Shown: positions 29,008 through 37,553 of the stretch, one piece after another
Numbering within the stretch: the stretch's first letter is position 1
How the letters are laid out: the number at the start of each line of letters is the position of its first letter
NCBI GenBank assembly: GCA_040381215.1
Contig: JBEIHO010000001.1
Location: 1 to 64,000 of the forward strand
Length of the DNA stretch: 64,000 nt
Reading direction: 5' to 3'
Source: SZUA-430 sp040381215
GTDB taxonomy: Bacteria; Pseudomonadota; Alphaproteobacteria; Micropepsales; Micropepsaceae
The notes under the pieces: model-generated
What the model was told of the DNA's origin: nothing
Seen by the model: the letters and a program-made list of their open reading frames with translations, nothing else
Databases searched by the model: none
Translations under genes and position numbers: made by a program

Positions 29008-29157
29008 ATGTCCGAACCAAAGGTCGGTGAATACCTGTTTGCTGCCAGGCTGATATCGACCGAGGCACGGTCGAAGCGGCCTGAGGCTCCTGGCTGGTGG
29101 ACATCGGCGTTCAGCCTGGCAGTCGCCACCAGCTTCCTGTTTTTCCTGTTGATGTGA
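29008..29157 (+). CDS. possible 49-residue single-span membrane protein
   Basis: Short frame with a charged N-terminus (MSEPKVGEYLFAARLIS) and one C-terminal hydrophobic helix (SAFSLAVATSFLFFLLM) ending at the stop. Third-position use matches the neighbours. The ribosome binding site is weak. It ends just before a strong inverted repeat. Could be a genuine small membrane protein or a chance frame. Confidence 0.4.
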   Translation: MSEPKVGEYLFAARLISTEARSKRPEAPGWWTSAFSLAVATSFLFFLLM

Positions 29158-29159
29158 AA

Positions 29160-29188
29160 ATGGCGTGCCGCCAGAGGCAGCACGCCAT
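29160..29188 (-). terminator. intrinsic terminator after the minus-strand membrane protein gene
   Basis: A perfect 9-bp stem (ATGGCGTGC / GCACGCCAT) with an 11-base loop. On the minus strand it is followed by TTTTC, and it lies 25 bases beyond the stop of the gene at 29213. Confidence 0.65.
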
Positions 29189-29212
29189 GCAACTTGTCGA
29201 AGTCAAGATTGA

Positions 29213-29659
29213 CTAATGCGTACCGGCGATACCGCCTGACGCACCGAAGTCGCGCTTTGCCGCAACGATGGTGATCGTGAAGCCGGCGACGACGTCAAGA
29301 ACGCTCATCATCGTCAGCAGGAAGAACACCGAGTTCGAGAACCCCTGCAGCGCGATGAACTGGATCACGCAAACGACGCACAGGAGCATGGACAAGCCAT
29401 GATTCACGATGGACATGGCATCCGTGCGCGTCGCCTTGACGACTTCGACGAACAGCAACAGAAGGCTGAGCCCCATGAAGACGTCGGAAAACGAGACGCC
29501 CCACGCATCGCCAGAGAACATGTTCACGCTGAAAATGGTCTGCATCATCCAGGCGTCAGGCTGGCTGCCCGCAAGCCCGGTGAGCACGACGAAATTGTAG
29601 AGCACCAGGGGAAAGACAAGCAGCGGAACAATGTTGAGTACGGTGATGGCTCTGCCCAT
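29213..29659 (-). CDS. four-helix membrane protein of unknown function
   Basis: 148 residues with four predicted membrane helices (ITVLNIVPLLVFPLVLYNFV; VSFSDVFMGLSLLLLFVEVV; LSMLLCVVCVIQFIAL; FLLTMMSVLDVVAGFTITIV). Short loops and no catalytic motif. It probably has its own promoter, and a terminator-like hairpin follows. No family recognised with confidence. Confidence 0.8.
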   Translation of the reverse strand: MGRAITVLNIVPLLVFPLVLYNFVVLTGLAGSQPDAWMMQTIFSVNMFSGDAWGVSFSDVFMGLSLLLLFVEVVKATRTDAMSIVNHGLSMLLCVVCVIQFIALQGFSNSVFFLLTMMSVLDVVAGFTITIVAAKRDFGASGGIAGTH

Positions 29660-29749
29660 GGGATCCTCGCTTTGCGGTTAAAGTCCAGCCAATGAACCCA
29701 AACTCTATCAGCCGAACAGGACGCGGCCAAGATGAAGGGATGATCCGGG

Positions 29750-30058
29750 CTATTTTGTGGCAGGTGGTTCTGTGTCACCCGAACGTGAACGTTCAGCGAA
29801 AATGAGGTAGAGGTTGCGCACGTATACAATCAGACCAAGAGCCTGGCCGGAAATGAAAACCGGATCCCGCTTGTAGACGGCATAGGCCAGCAGGATCGCG
29901 CCGCCATAGACGCTGAGCCACCAGAAAGCGACGGGGACGACGCTGCGACCCGCCTGCTCGCTCGCCCACCATTGCACCACCATGCGGGACATGAACACGG
30001 CCTGCCCGCCAAATCCGATCAGGATCCAGATTTTCTCCCACGTCACCCAATCGAACAT
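29750..30058 (-). CDS. LAB_N (lipid A biosynthesis N-terminal) domain membrane protein
   Basis: 102 residues with the LAB_N pattern: WILIGFGGQAVFMSRMVVQW, then VPVAFWWLSVYGGAILLAYA and QALGLIVYVRNLYLI. Three short membrane helices. This domain occurs as a stand-alone protein next to GT2 and GT39 glycosyltransferases involved in lipid A or undecaprenyl-linked sugar transfer. It follows the GT2 gene by 6 bases, with GAGGAG at the GT2 3' end serving as its ribosome binding site. Confidence 0.88.
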   Translation of the reverse strand: MFDWVTWEKIWILIGFGGQAVFMSRMVVQWWASEQAGRSVVPVAFWWLSVYGGAILLAYAVYKRDPVFISGQALGLIVYVRNLYLIFAERSRSGDTEPPATK

Positions 30059-30064
30059 GATCGC

Positions 30065-30802
30065 CTAGAGCTCCTCTATCGCTTCTGGACGCCGCGAACG
30101 CCTGACAAGCCACCGCACGCCAACGAGGTCCGACAACGAGACAAGCAGCCGGTCGAGCGTGCCGTACTTCGACGTTCCATGCGATCGCGGCCGATGGCGC
30201 ACATCGGCATGGCTGATACGGTAACCCTCGCGCAGCATCATCGCAGGCATGAAGCGATGAATGTGGTCGAAATAGGGAAGCGAAAGAAAGGCATCCCGTG
30301 CAAACAGCTTGAGCCCGCAGCCGGTGTCGCGCGTGCCGTCATTGAGCAACCACTGCCGAACACCGTTGCCGACCCGGGACGAGATACGCTTGATCCAGTT
30401 GTCTTGCCGCTTGATGCGCTGGCCGGCCACGAGGCCAAGCGTGCCCGCCTTACCCTCTTCGCGCGCCCACACCTCAAGCAGCAGCAGAATATCCGCGGGA
30501 TCGTTCTGCCCATCACCGTCGAGCGTTGCAACGAGGCGCCCCTTGGCAGCGATGACACCGGTTCTGACGGCGCGGCTCTGGCCCGAATTCTTGCGGTGCC
30601 GCAAGACCCGCAACTCGGGCACGTTGGCCCGCGCAGACAGCAACGCATCAACAGTTCCGTCGCGGCTGGCATCATCGACGAAGATGACTTCGAAACCAGC
30701 CTTGCCACGCAAGGCCGTGCAGATTTCCATCAAAAGCGGAACAGCGTTGTCCACTTCGTCCTTCACCGGCACGACGACCGAAAGTTCAGGCTGGGCAATC
30801 AC
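30065..30802 (-). CDS. GT2 glycosyltransferase (polyprenyl-phosphate sugar synthase type)
   Basis: 245 residues, GTG start. A GT-A fold: SVVVPVKDEVDNAVPL at the start, FVDDASRDGT near 42, the DxD-like ATLDGDGQNDP near 90, and a final basic segment. No C-terminal membrane helices, so it resembles the short dolichyl-phosphate mannose synthase group. Likely makes a lipid-linked sugar donor for the adjacent GT39 enzymes; the sugar is unknown. Confidence 0.88.
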   Translation of the reverse strand: MIAQPELSVVVPVKDEVDNAVPLLMEICTALRGKAGFEVIFVDDASRDGTVDALLSARANVPELRVLRHRKNSGQSRAVRTGVIAAKGRLVATLDGDGQNDPADILLLLEVWAREEGKAGTLGLVAGQRIKRQDNWIKRISSRVGNGVRQWLLNDGTRDTGCGLKLFARDAFLSLPYFDHIHRFMPAMMLREGYRISHADVRHRPRSHGTSKYGTLDRLLVSLSDLVGVRWLVRRSRRPEAIEEL

Positions 30803-31085
30803 GAATGAGTCTCCACTGGCCGGGCAAGATCATGACAGGCGGACTTCGCATTCCGCGTAGTGTAAGGTGCGAACCCGTCGGAAGCCCAGAGCCGCGGCTT
30901 ATACAAGTGCACGCTCTTGCATTCCAGAGGTTAACGCACGGCCGCTTCTCGCAACACCGGCAGTGCGGCTGGAGACTTACCCGCCCTGACCGAGGCTGAC
31001 GTGACCTGGGTCGCCAACCCGCGCTTGAGAATTGTCAGCAGGCTGGGCATTGTACCCACCGCAATTTCGATGGTTAACCCACTCC

Positions 31086-32792
31086 ATGCAAAACCGCCGC
31101 TCCGCCGCAGCCTATGACAGTTCCAGCCTGTGGTCGTTGATGCTGGCCCACCCCAGGGCCGTGCTCGTTGCCCTTTGCCTCCTGATGTACCTGCCCGGGC
31201 TCTCCGCCCTGCCCCCGCTGGATCGGGACGAATCCCGCTTCACGCAGGCGACGAAACAGATGATTGAAACCGGGGACTTCATCGAAATCCGCTTCCAGGA
31301 AGAGCCCCGCAACAAGAAGCCTGTCGGCATACATTGGATGCAGGCCATAACGGCGGGCTGGCTGACGGCAGAGCCGCACAACGCCATCTGGGCATACAGG
31401 CTGCCATCAGTGATCGCGGGCATCCTGGCAACGCTCTTTGTTTTCGGCCTGGGCAGGCGCCTCTTCGATGACGAGGTCGCCCTCATATCGGCCGGCCTGT
31501 TTTCCTCGACGCTCTTGATGATCGGCGAGGCTCATATAGCCAAGACTGATGCCGTACTGCTCGCCTGCGTGGTCGGCGCCCAATACCTGATAGCCCAATT
31601 CTTCATGGCAGCAAGGCAGGGATCAGAACAGCCGAAGCTGCGCTATTCGGCACTCCTCGGGTTGGCCATGGGCCTTGGCATTCTCGTCAAGGGCCCGATG
31701 ATACTCTTCTTCACCGGACTATCCGTCTTCGCGCTTTCATTTTGGGAGCGCAGATGGGCCTGGATTTCCTCCATGCGCCCGCTCTTCGGCCTCGGCATCG
31801 TCATCTTGCTGAACGTGCCATGGCTGGTGGCTATCGGCCTGGTGACCAGCGGAGAATACTTCACCCAAGCCATTGGCCTCGACTTCCTCGGGAAAGTAGC
31901 CGGTTCGGCAGAGGGACACTGGGGACCGCCGGGCTATTATCTTGTCTCGCTCCTGGCAGGGTTCTGGCCCGCCTGGCTGTTCCTGGCGCCGGCCATCGTT
32001 TACGCACTCGCACGACTGCGCGAGGGAGCCGTCCGCTTTTTGGTGGCGTGGATCGCCCCGGCCTGGATCATGCTGGAGCTGCTGCCAACGAAACTTCCCC
32101 ACTACCCGCTGCCACTGTACCCGGCCCTCGCCCTTCTCTGCGGCGCAGCCGTGATGGCCGGCGTGCGCGAAAGCCGGGGTTTCCTCGACAACATTTGGGT
32201 AAAGCTTGGGACCCTCCTCTGGGTCATGGTGTCGATTGCCCTCACCGGCGCATTGGTCATGTTCCTGCCCAGCACATACGGAACGGGCAGCGGCGTCGTT
32301 CTCTGGATGCTTGCCGTACCGATCATCGGCGCCGCGCTCGCGGCAGTTTTCTTCCTGCTGAGGGGAGAGGGCGAAAATGCATCAATGGCGACGATTGTAT
32401 CGGGCGCAATGTTTGCAGCCGTGGCCATGGCAGTCGTGGCCCCAAGCCTCCAGCAGCTCCTCGTAAGCGTCAGGTCAGCCGAGCTTATCGCGCGCGCAGG
32501 GGCCGCACCCAATGCGGTCGTCGTGGCTGGCTATCACGAACCCAGCCTCGTGTTTCTCGTCGGAACCCGGATCAAGCTGGCCCCGACCGGGGCAGATGCG
32601 GCGGACTTCCTGACCAAGACCCCGGAATCCGTGGCCCTGATAGAAGACGCCTACGTGGCAGACTTCCAGCAATACCTCACCAGGAACAATTTCACCTCGG
32701 ATGCCATCGATAGCGTTTCGGGCATCAATTACTCCAAGGGGGGCCGTCAGGTGACCCTCACGCTATTCAAGCTTCGGAAAACGGGCCCGTGA
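31086..32792 (+). CDS. GT39/ArnT-like integral membrane glycosyltransferase
   Basis: About 568 residues with many membrane helices. The first periplasmic loop has LDRDESRFTQATKQM followed by EPRNKKPVGIHWMQ, the ArnT/PMT signature with the catalytic acidic pair and KP motif. It transfers a sugar from a polyprenyl-phosphate donor, typically to lipid A. The ATG at 31086 is preferred over an in-frame TTG at 31032. It is coupled to the second GT39 gene by a GTGA overlap. Confidence 0.88.
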   Translation: MQNRRSAAAYDSSSLWSLMLAHPRAVLVALCLLMYLPGLSALPPLDRDESRFTQATKQMIETGDFIEIRFQEEPRNKKPVGIHWMQAITAGWLTAEPHNAIWAYRLPSVIAGILATLFVFGLGRRLFDDEVALISAGLFSSTLLMIGEAHIAKTDAVLLACVVGAQYLIAQFFMAARQGSEQPKLRYSALLGLAMGLGILVKGPMILFFTGLSVFALSFWERRWAWISSMRPLFGLGIVILLNVPWLVAIGLVTSGEYFTQAIGLDFLGKVAGSAEGHWGPPGYYLVSLLAGFWPAWLFLAPAIVYALARLREGAVRFLVAWIAPAWIMLELLPTKLPHYPLPLYPALALLCGAAVMAGVRESRGFLDNIWVKLGTLLWVMVSIALTGALVMFLPSTYGTGSGVVLWMLAVPIIGAALAAVFFLLRGEGENASMATIVSGAMFAAVAMAVVAPSLQQLLVSVRSAELIARAGAAPNAVVVAGYHEPSLVFLVGTRIKLAPTGADAADFLTKTPESVALIEDAYVADFQQYLTRNNFTSDAIDSVSGINYSKGGRQVTLTLFKLRKTGP

Positions 32793-34300
32793 CGGCAGCT
32801 GTTGCGGGCTGGATCAGGAGCAACCCAATCTCCTTTCTCGCGATCTTCGTCGCGGCGCTCACCGCCGCGAGGGTCGCAGCCCTTGTCCTGACCCCGCTCA
32901 ACCTCGGCCCGGATGAAGCCCAATACTGGTCGTGGAGCCTCTACCCTTCAGCCGGATATTTTTCGAAACCCCCGCTGATCGCGTGGCTCATCGGAGGATC
33001 AACGGCAATGTGCGGCACGCAGGAGTACTGCATCCGCCTGTTTTCCCCGTTCATGCACGCCGCCACCGGCTTCGTTGTCTTCCTCGCGGCGCGCCGTCTC
33101 TATGACCCCAAGGTGGCATTCTGGTCTGCGCTGACGTACTGGCTGATCCCCGGCACGAGCTTCTCCTCCCTTCTGATCACGACCGACGTGCCCCTGCTCC
33201 TCGCCTGGGCCCTGGCACTATGGGCAATAGCCGAGATGCAATCGTCTCGATCCCTGAAATGGACGATCCTGCTTGGCGTCAGCATCGGCCTCGGGCTGCT
33301 CGCGAAATATGCCATGCTCTATTTCCTGCTCGGGATCGCAGCGGCATTTCTCTTCACCTCGCAGGGACGCAAGTTCCTGCTGGACGCACGAATGGCCATC
33401 GCAGGCGCTGCCGCCCTGCTGGTGTTCTCGCCCAATATCATCTGGAACATCTCAAACAGCCTCGCCACCGTCAGGCACACGGCATCGAACGCCAACTGGA
33501 ACAGCGATAACCTCTTCAACATCGGCAATGCCCTTGGCTTCGTCGGCGCCCAGGCAGGGATCATCGGTCCCGTGGCGGCAGCCATCCTGATATGGGGAGC
33601 GGTGAAGACCTGGAAACATTGGGGCCTTTCCGGCTCGGACCGCTTGTTGCTGGCCCTGTCGGCACCGATCATCCTTATCGTGACCTTCCAGGCATTCATC
33701 TCGCGCGCCAACGCGAACTGGGCCGCCCCCGCCTTCATCGCGCTGTGCATCCTCGCCTGCGCGTGGGCCTTGAGGGGCTCTGCGCGCTGGCCGATCTACC
33801 TTAACAACGTACTGAACGCAGCCATGGCGCTGCTGCTATGTGCGCTCGCCATAAGCCCGGCACTCGTCGCAACGTTGGGCCAGGACAACGCCGCCAAGCG
33901 TCTGCGCGGATGGCCGGATGCAGGCCGCACGATCATTACAATCGCGTCATCCGCCCCCTTCACCGCCATCCTCAGCGACGATCGCGAGGACATGGCCTCG
34001 CTCTATTACTATACGCGCGACCGCAAGATACCGCTTCGCATGTGGCCAACCCTCAATCCGGCGAACGAGTACCAGGCGCGCCACGCTCTTGCCGCAAGTG
34101 AAAGCGCCTACGTGCTTTATGTCTCGCGCAAGCAGGATGTGAACGAAGTTACCAGCGCATTCACCTCACACGAGCGCATCGGCACCATCGAGACGAGGCT
34201 CGACCCGAAGCGAACGCGCATTTTTTATCTCTATGCACTCACCGGACCGGTGACTGCGGCAACTTTTCCATCTTTTTCTGATAATCCGTCTACGGACTAA
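32789..34300 (+). CDS. second GT39-family membrane glycosyltransferase
   Basis: 503 residues, GTG start overlapping the previous stop by 4 bases. LGPDEAQYWSWSLYPSAGYF and SKPPLIAWLIGG form the acidic and KPP motifs of the family. At least eight hydrophobic spans follow. It is not a close duplicate of its neighbour, so the pair may add different sugars or act on different acceptors. Confidence 0.88.
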   Translation: MTAAVAGWIRSNPISFLAIFVAALTAARVAALVLTPLNLGPDEAQYWSWSLYPSAGYFSKPPLIAWLIGGSTAMCGTQEYCIRLFSPFMHAATGFVVFLAARRLYDPKVAFWSALTYWLIPGTSFSSLLITTDVPLLLAWALALWAIAEMQSSRSLKWTILLGVSIGLGLLAKYAMLYFLLGIAAAFLFTSQGRKFLLDARMAIAGAAALLVFSPNIIWNISNSLATVRHTASNANWNSDNLFNIGNALGFVGAQAGIIGPVAAAILIWGAVKTWKHWGLSGSDRLLLALSAPIILIVTFQAFISRANANWAAPAFIALCILACAWALRGSARWPIYLNNVLNAAMALLLCALAISPALVATLGQDNAAKRLRGWPDAGRTIITIASSAPFTAILSDDREDMASLYYYTRDRKIPLRMWPTLNPANEYQARHALAASESAYVLYVSRKQDVNEVTSAFTSHERIGTIETRLDPKRTRIFYLYALTGPVTAATFPSFSDNPSTD

Positions 34301-34718
34301 ATCGCAGGCACAGCAAATCATCGTTGGCCTGCCACAAGCGCAACCAAAGTGTGCATCGCGAACAGCGAAAGTGTTGCGCGACAATCGTCGACAGATCACC
34401 TGTACATCGAGCGAGTGAAATCAGTATCAGGCGCGAGTATCTCTTCGCTTGCCAAGACGATTACCGAGATTTGGCAAGAAATGAATTGGCAGCATGAACT
34501 CGCGGAATGCATGTCAATACGCGATTACTTCATGAGCACCGATGCTCAATACACGACCTCACGCATGATCAACACACACTAATCCCATATTTACTCATGT
34601 GCGCTATTTGACGTATTACGAATCGTACTGCATGATTCATGCGTTGGGGAAAGCGCGAGGCTGCGCGCGGAAGATCTGGGGAAACAGTCGACCAACTCGA
34701 GGGGCTTGAGACCTGTCG
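34301..34718. other. AT-richer intergenic region upstream of kamA
   Basis: By hand count 34561-34620 is 40% GC and 34501-34560 is 50%, clearly below the flanking genes. It holds a 77-codon open frame (34349-34582) whose codon use differs from neighbours, that lacks a ribosome binding site and that resembles nothing I recognise; I do not call it a gene. A promoter candidate sits at its right end. Confidence 0.5.
34608..34636 (+). promoter_or_regulatory. sigma70-type promoter candidate for kamA operon
   Basis: TTGACG, 17 bases, CATGAT. The -35 matches 5 of 6 consensus bases and the -10 matches 4 of 6, with ideal spacing. It lies about 80 bases before the kamA start. Confidence 0.45.
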
Positions 34719-36083
34719 ATGACAGTGCACACCTTTGTAAAGGGCGCCAACACAGCGGCGCACCTCAGGTCACCGGCGAAACGTAAGATGGTGGAACAGG
34801 CTTCCGTGACCGGCAGCGATGCCGGCTCTCAGGGAACGCTGGAATTTCCGTCGTTGGCTCCGCCGGCTGGCAACGCAGCCCAGCAACCGCAGGAGCGCAA
34901 GGCAAACCGCTTCCCTGTCAGCGCGGGCGCTCGCGAATTCTACAAGCGCAACTTCCCCGGCACGACGCCCGATGACTGGAATGACTGGCGCTGGCAGGCC
35001 CGCACCCGCATTCGCACCCTCGAGCAGCTCGAGCGCATGTTCAACCTGTCGCAGGATGAACGCTCAGCCGCCCTGCGTCACAAGGGATCCCTGCCCGTCG
35101 GCATCACGCCTTATTACGCAAGCCTGATGGCGCATGCCGACGCGTCGGAAGCGCTGCGCCGCACGCACATCATGGTGAATGATGAGTATGTCCGGCTGCC
35201 CGGCGAAGAAGACGACCCGCTGAGCGAAGATCACGACACCGTGGTCCCCGGTCTCGTGCACCGCTACCCCGACCGGGTCCTGTTCCTGACAACCGGCTTC
35301 TGCTCGACCTATTGCCGTTACTGCACCCGCTCCCGGATGGTCGGCAACCCGGGCGGCGAGTACCAGTTTTCCACCTCGCAATGGGAAAAGGCACTCGCCT
35401 ACCTCGAGGAACACACCGAGGTCCGGGACGTGTTGCTGTCAGGCGGAGACCCCCTGTCCATAGGGGATGACAAGCTCGACTGGCTCCTGACCCGCTTGCG
35501 CCGCATCAAGCACATTGAATTCGTGCGCATCGGCACCAAGATCCCGGCGGTTCTGCCGATGCGGATAACCCGTGACCTGGTGAAGATGCTGCGCAAGCAC
35601 CATCCGCTCTGGATGAGCATCCATTTCACGCATCCCACGGAAATTACGCCGGAAACGCGGGAAGCCACGGCACGGCTTGCGGACGCAGGCATCCCGCTTG
35701 GGTCACAGACAGTCCTGCTCAAGGATATCAATGACGACGCAGCCGTGATGAAGTCGCTGATGCACAGTCTCCTCACGATGCGCGTGAAGCCCTACTACCT
35801 CTACCAGTGCGATCCGATTAAGGGCTCAGGCCACTTCCGCACGCCCGTTCACAAGGGCATCGAGATCATCCAGGCCCTCCGGGGACATACCACCGGCTAT
35901 GCCTGCCCGATGTTCGTCGTCGACGCACCGGGTGGTGGCGGAAAGATCCTTCTCGCGCCCGACGCAGTCGCCGGACGCGACGGAGATGACTTGCTGCTGC
36001 GCAACTTCGAGGGGCGCCTGTTCAGGTACCCCGACCCGGGTGGCAAGCTCGGTCACGGAAAGAACGTTGCAGCCGCCGAGTGA
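34719..36083 (+). CDS. kamA: lysine 2,3-aminomutase (radical SAM/PLP)
   Basis: 454 residues. The radical-SAM cluster CSTYCRYC is near residue 194. PLP-lysine is in DAPGGGGK near 412, and the two substrate-carboxylate/amine Asp positions appear in LYQCDPIKGSGHFRTPV and FVVDAPGGG, as in clostridial KamA. With this length and tail it is closer to true lysine 2,3-aminomutase than to the shorter EpmB. The first 55 residues are variable; an ATG at 34788 is an alternative start. First gene of a coupled kamA/ATP-grasp/GNAT operon. Product expected: beta-lysine. Confidence 0.88.
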   Translation: MTVHTFVKGANTAAHLRSPAKRKMVEQASVTGSDAGSQGTLEFPSLAPPAGNAAQQPQERKANRFPVSAGAREFYKRNFPGTTPDDWNDWRWQARTRIRTLEQLERMFNLSQDERSAALRHKGSLPVGITPYYASLMAHADASEALRRTHIMVNDEYVRLPGEEDDPLSEDHDTVVPGLVHRYPDRVLFLTTGFCSTYCRYCTRSRMVGNPGGEYQFSTSQWEKALAYLEEHTEVRDVLLSGGDPLSIGDDKLDWLLTRLRRIKHIEFVRIGTKIPAVLPMRITRDLVKMLRKHHPLWMSIHFTHPTEITPETREATARLADAGIPLGSQTVLLKDINDDAAVMKSLMHSLLTMRVKPYYLYQCDPIKGSGHFRTPVHKGIEIIQALRGHTTGYACPMFVVDAPGGGGKILLAPDAVAGRDGDDLLLRNFEGRLFRYPDPGGKLGHGKNVAAAE

Positions 36084-37069
36084 TGGCATCCCCGAAGATC
36101 CTCATCCTCATCCCCGAACTGAAGGAGATCGAGCCGGACGACAACCTGGCGACGATCTCCACCGCGAGGGAACTGCAAAGACACTACGACAAGCTGGGCT
36201 ATCCCCACGAGATGCGGCACTTCGAGTACGTGCCATCCGAGTTCCGCGCCGTGGTGGCGCAAGTCCAGCCCGATTGCATCTTCAACCTTGTTGAATCGGT
36301 TTCGGGCACAAGCCGTCTTATTCACGTGCCGCCGATCTACATCGAGGAAATCAACCTTCCCTACACCGGCAGTCCCTCCCACGGGCTGGAGCTGTCGAAC
36401 GACAAGGTTCTCGCCAAGAAGATCCTGAACTGGGTTGGCCTGCCCACCCCGGCCTGGGGCACGATGCGAACCCTGGATGACAAGGACCCCGCGCGCACCT
36501 GGATCGTCAAGGCGCGCCACGAGCACGCATCCTTCGGCATCACCCAGCGAAACGTCTGCCGCGGCGGCGCCCAGGCGGTGGAGATCGCCAGGCAACTCAC
36601 CGCCGAACACAAGATCCCGTGGTTGATCGAGGAATTCGTCGCAGGTCGGGAATTCAACGTGTCGATGGTCGAGACACCGGCCGGACCGCAAGCCCTTCCG
36701 GTCGCTGAAATCGCGTTCGAGAACTATGGACCCGACCTCTACAACATCGTCGACTACAACGCGAAATGGAACGAGCAGAGCTTCGAATACCGCAACACCG
36801 TGAGACGCTATGATTTCCCGGCAAGCGACACCCCCCTGCTCCAGGCGCTGCAGGACATCGCACTCAAGACATGGCATGGCTTCGATCTGCGCGGCTGGGC
36901 CAGGGTAGACTTCCGTGTAAGCGCCGAGGGCAAGCCCTTCGTTGTGGACGTGAATGCGAACCCCGACCTTTCTCTGGACGCAGGCTTCATGGCCGCCGCT
37001 GGACGCGCAGGCCTCGCACCGGAAATAGCCATTCGCATGATCACGGACGCAGCATTCACCGCAGAATGA
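36083..37069 (+). CDS. ATP-grasp ligase of the D-alanine-D-alanine ligase family
   Basis: 328 residues. The N-terminal half contains FNLVESVSGTSRL and PYTGSPSHGLELSNDKVLAKKIL (about 70-115), the central ATP-grasp lid has WIVKARHEHASFGI (about 145), and VDFRVSAEGKPFVVDVNANPD near 290 carries metal ligands. It is shorter and different from cell-wall Ddl and lacks neighbouring mur genes. The ATG shares its A with the kamA stop (TGATG); a GTG three bases earlier is also possible. It probably forms an amide or peptide bond; the kamA context suggests beta-lysine as one substrate (inference). Confidence 0.85.
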   Translation: MASPKILILIPELKEIEPDDNLATISTARELQRHYDKLGYPHEMRHFEYVPSEFRAVVAQVQPDCIFNLVESVSGTSRLIHVPPIYIEEINLPYTGSPSHGLELSNDKVLAKKILNWVGLPTPAWGTMRTLDDKDPARTWIVKARHEHASFGITQRNVCRGGAQAVEIARQLTAEHKIPWLIEEFVAGREFNVSMVETPAGPQALPVAEIAFENYGPDLYNIVDYNAKWNEQSFEYRNTVRRYDFPASDTPLLQALQDIALKTWHGFDLRGWARVDFRVSAEGKPFVVDVNANPDLSLDAGFMAAAGRAGLAPEIAIRMITDAAFTAE

Positions 37070-37542
37070 CGACCTTTCGCACCCAATTGCAGCCCGCAGA
37101 CATAGTCGCGGTGCGCCATCTGGTCCGGGATACCGGCGTATTCTCGCAAGTCGAGGAAGGCTGGGCAGGCGAAGTCATCGAGGCCGCCCTGAAGCAACCC
37201 GCGACCTCAGGATATTACGCCCTGATGGCTGACGGCCCTGCAGGCCTCGAGGCCTTCGCCTGTTACGGCCCCATCGATGGCACCCAGAACAGGTTCGACC
37301 TCTACTGGATCGCCGTATCACCCTCCGCCCAGGGCAAGGGCCTGGGCGCGAGGCTGCTGGCCGCCAGCATCGATGACGCCCGCGCGCGCGGTGCCACGCA
37401 CATGTTCATTGATACCTCGACCCGCGAGGATTACGCCGCCGCCCGTGCCCTTTACCTCTCGCAGGGCTTCGAGCTCCAGGGAACGCTCGTCGATTTCTAC
37501 AGCGATGGCGACGGCAAGGCCCTGTTCGGCCGGAGGCTCTGA
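37066..37542 (+). CDS. GNAT-family N-acetyltransferase
   Basis: 158 residues. Acetyl-CoA motif A is YWIAVSPSAQGKGLGARLL (about 82-100), with ARALYLSQGF in motif B. It overlaps the ATP-grasp stop by 4 bases, so it is the third coupled gene. It could acetylate the product of kamA and the ligase; it does not closely resemble the known beta-lysine acetyltransferase AblB by eye. Confidence 0.85.
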   Translation: MTTFRTQLQPADIVAVRHLVRDTGVFSQVEEGWAGEVIEAALKQPATSGYYALMADGPAGLEAFACYGPIDGTQNRFDLYWIAVSPSAQGKGLGARLLAASIDDARARGATHMFIDTSTREDYAAARALYLSQGFELQGTLVDFYSDGDGKALFGRRL

Positions 37543-37553
37543 AAACCATCCCC

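Noticed and set aside
29160..29188. Terminator for the plus-strand 49-residue frame
   Set aside because: On the plus strand no T-run follows the stem; it fits the minus-strand gene better.
34349..34582. 77-codon frame in the kamA leader
   Set aside because: No ribosome binding site, unusual codon use and no recognisable similarity; kept only as part of the intergenic description.
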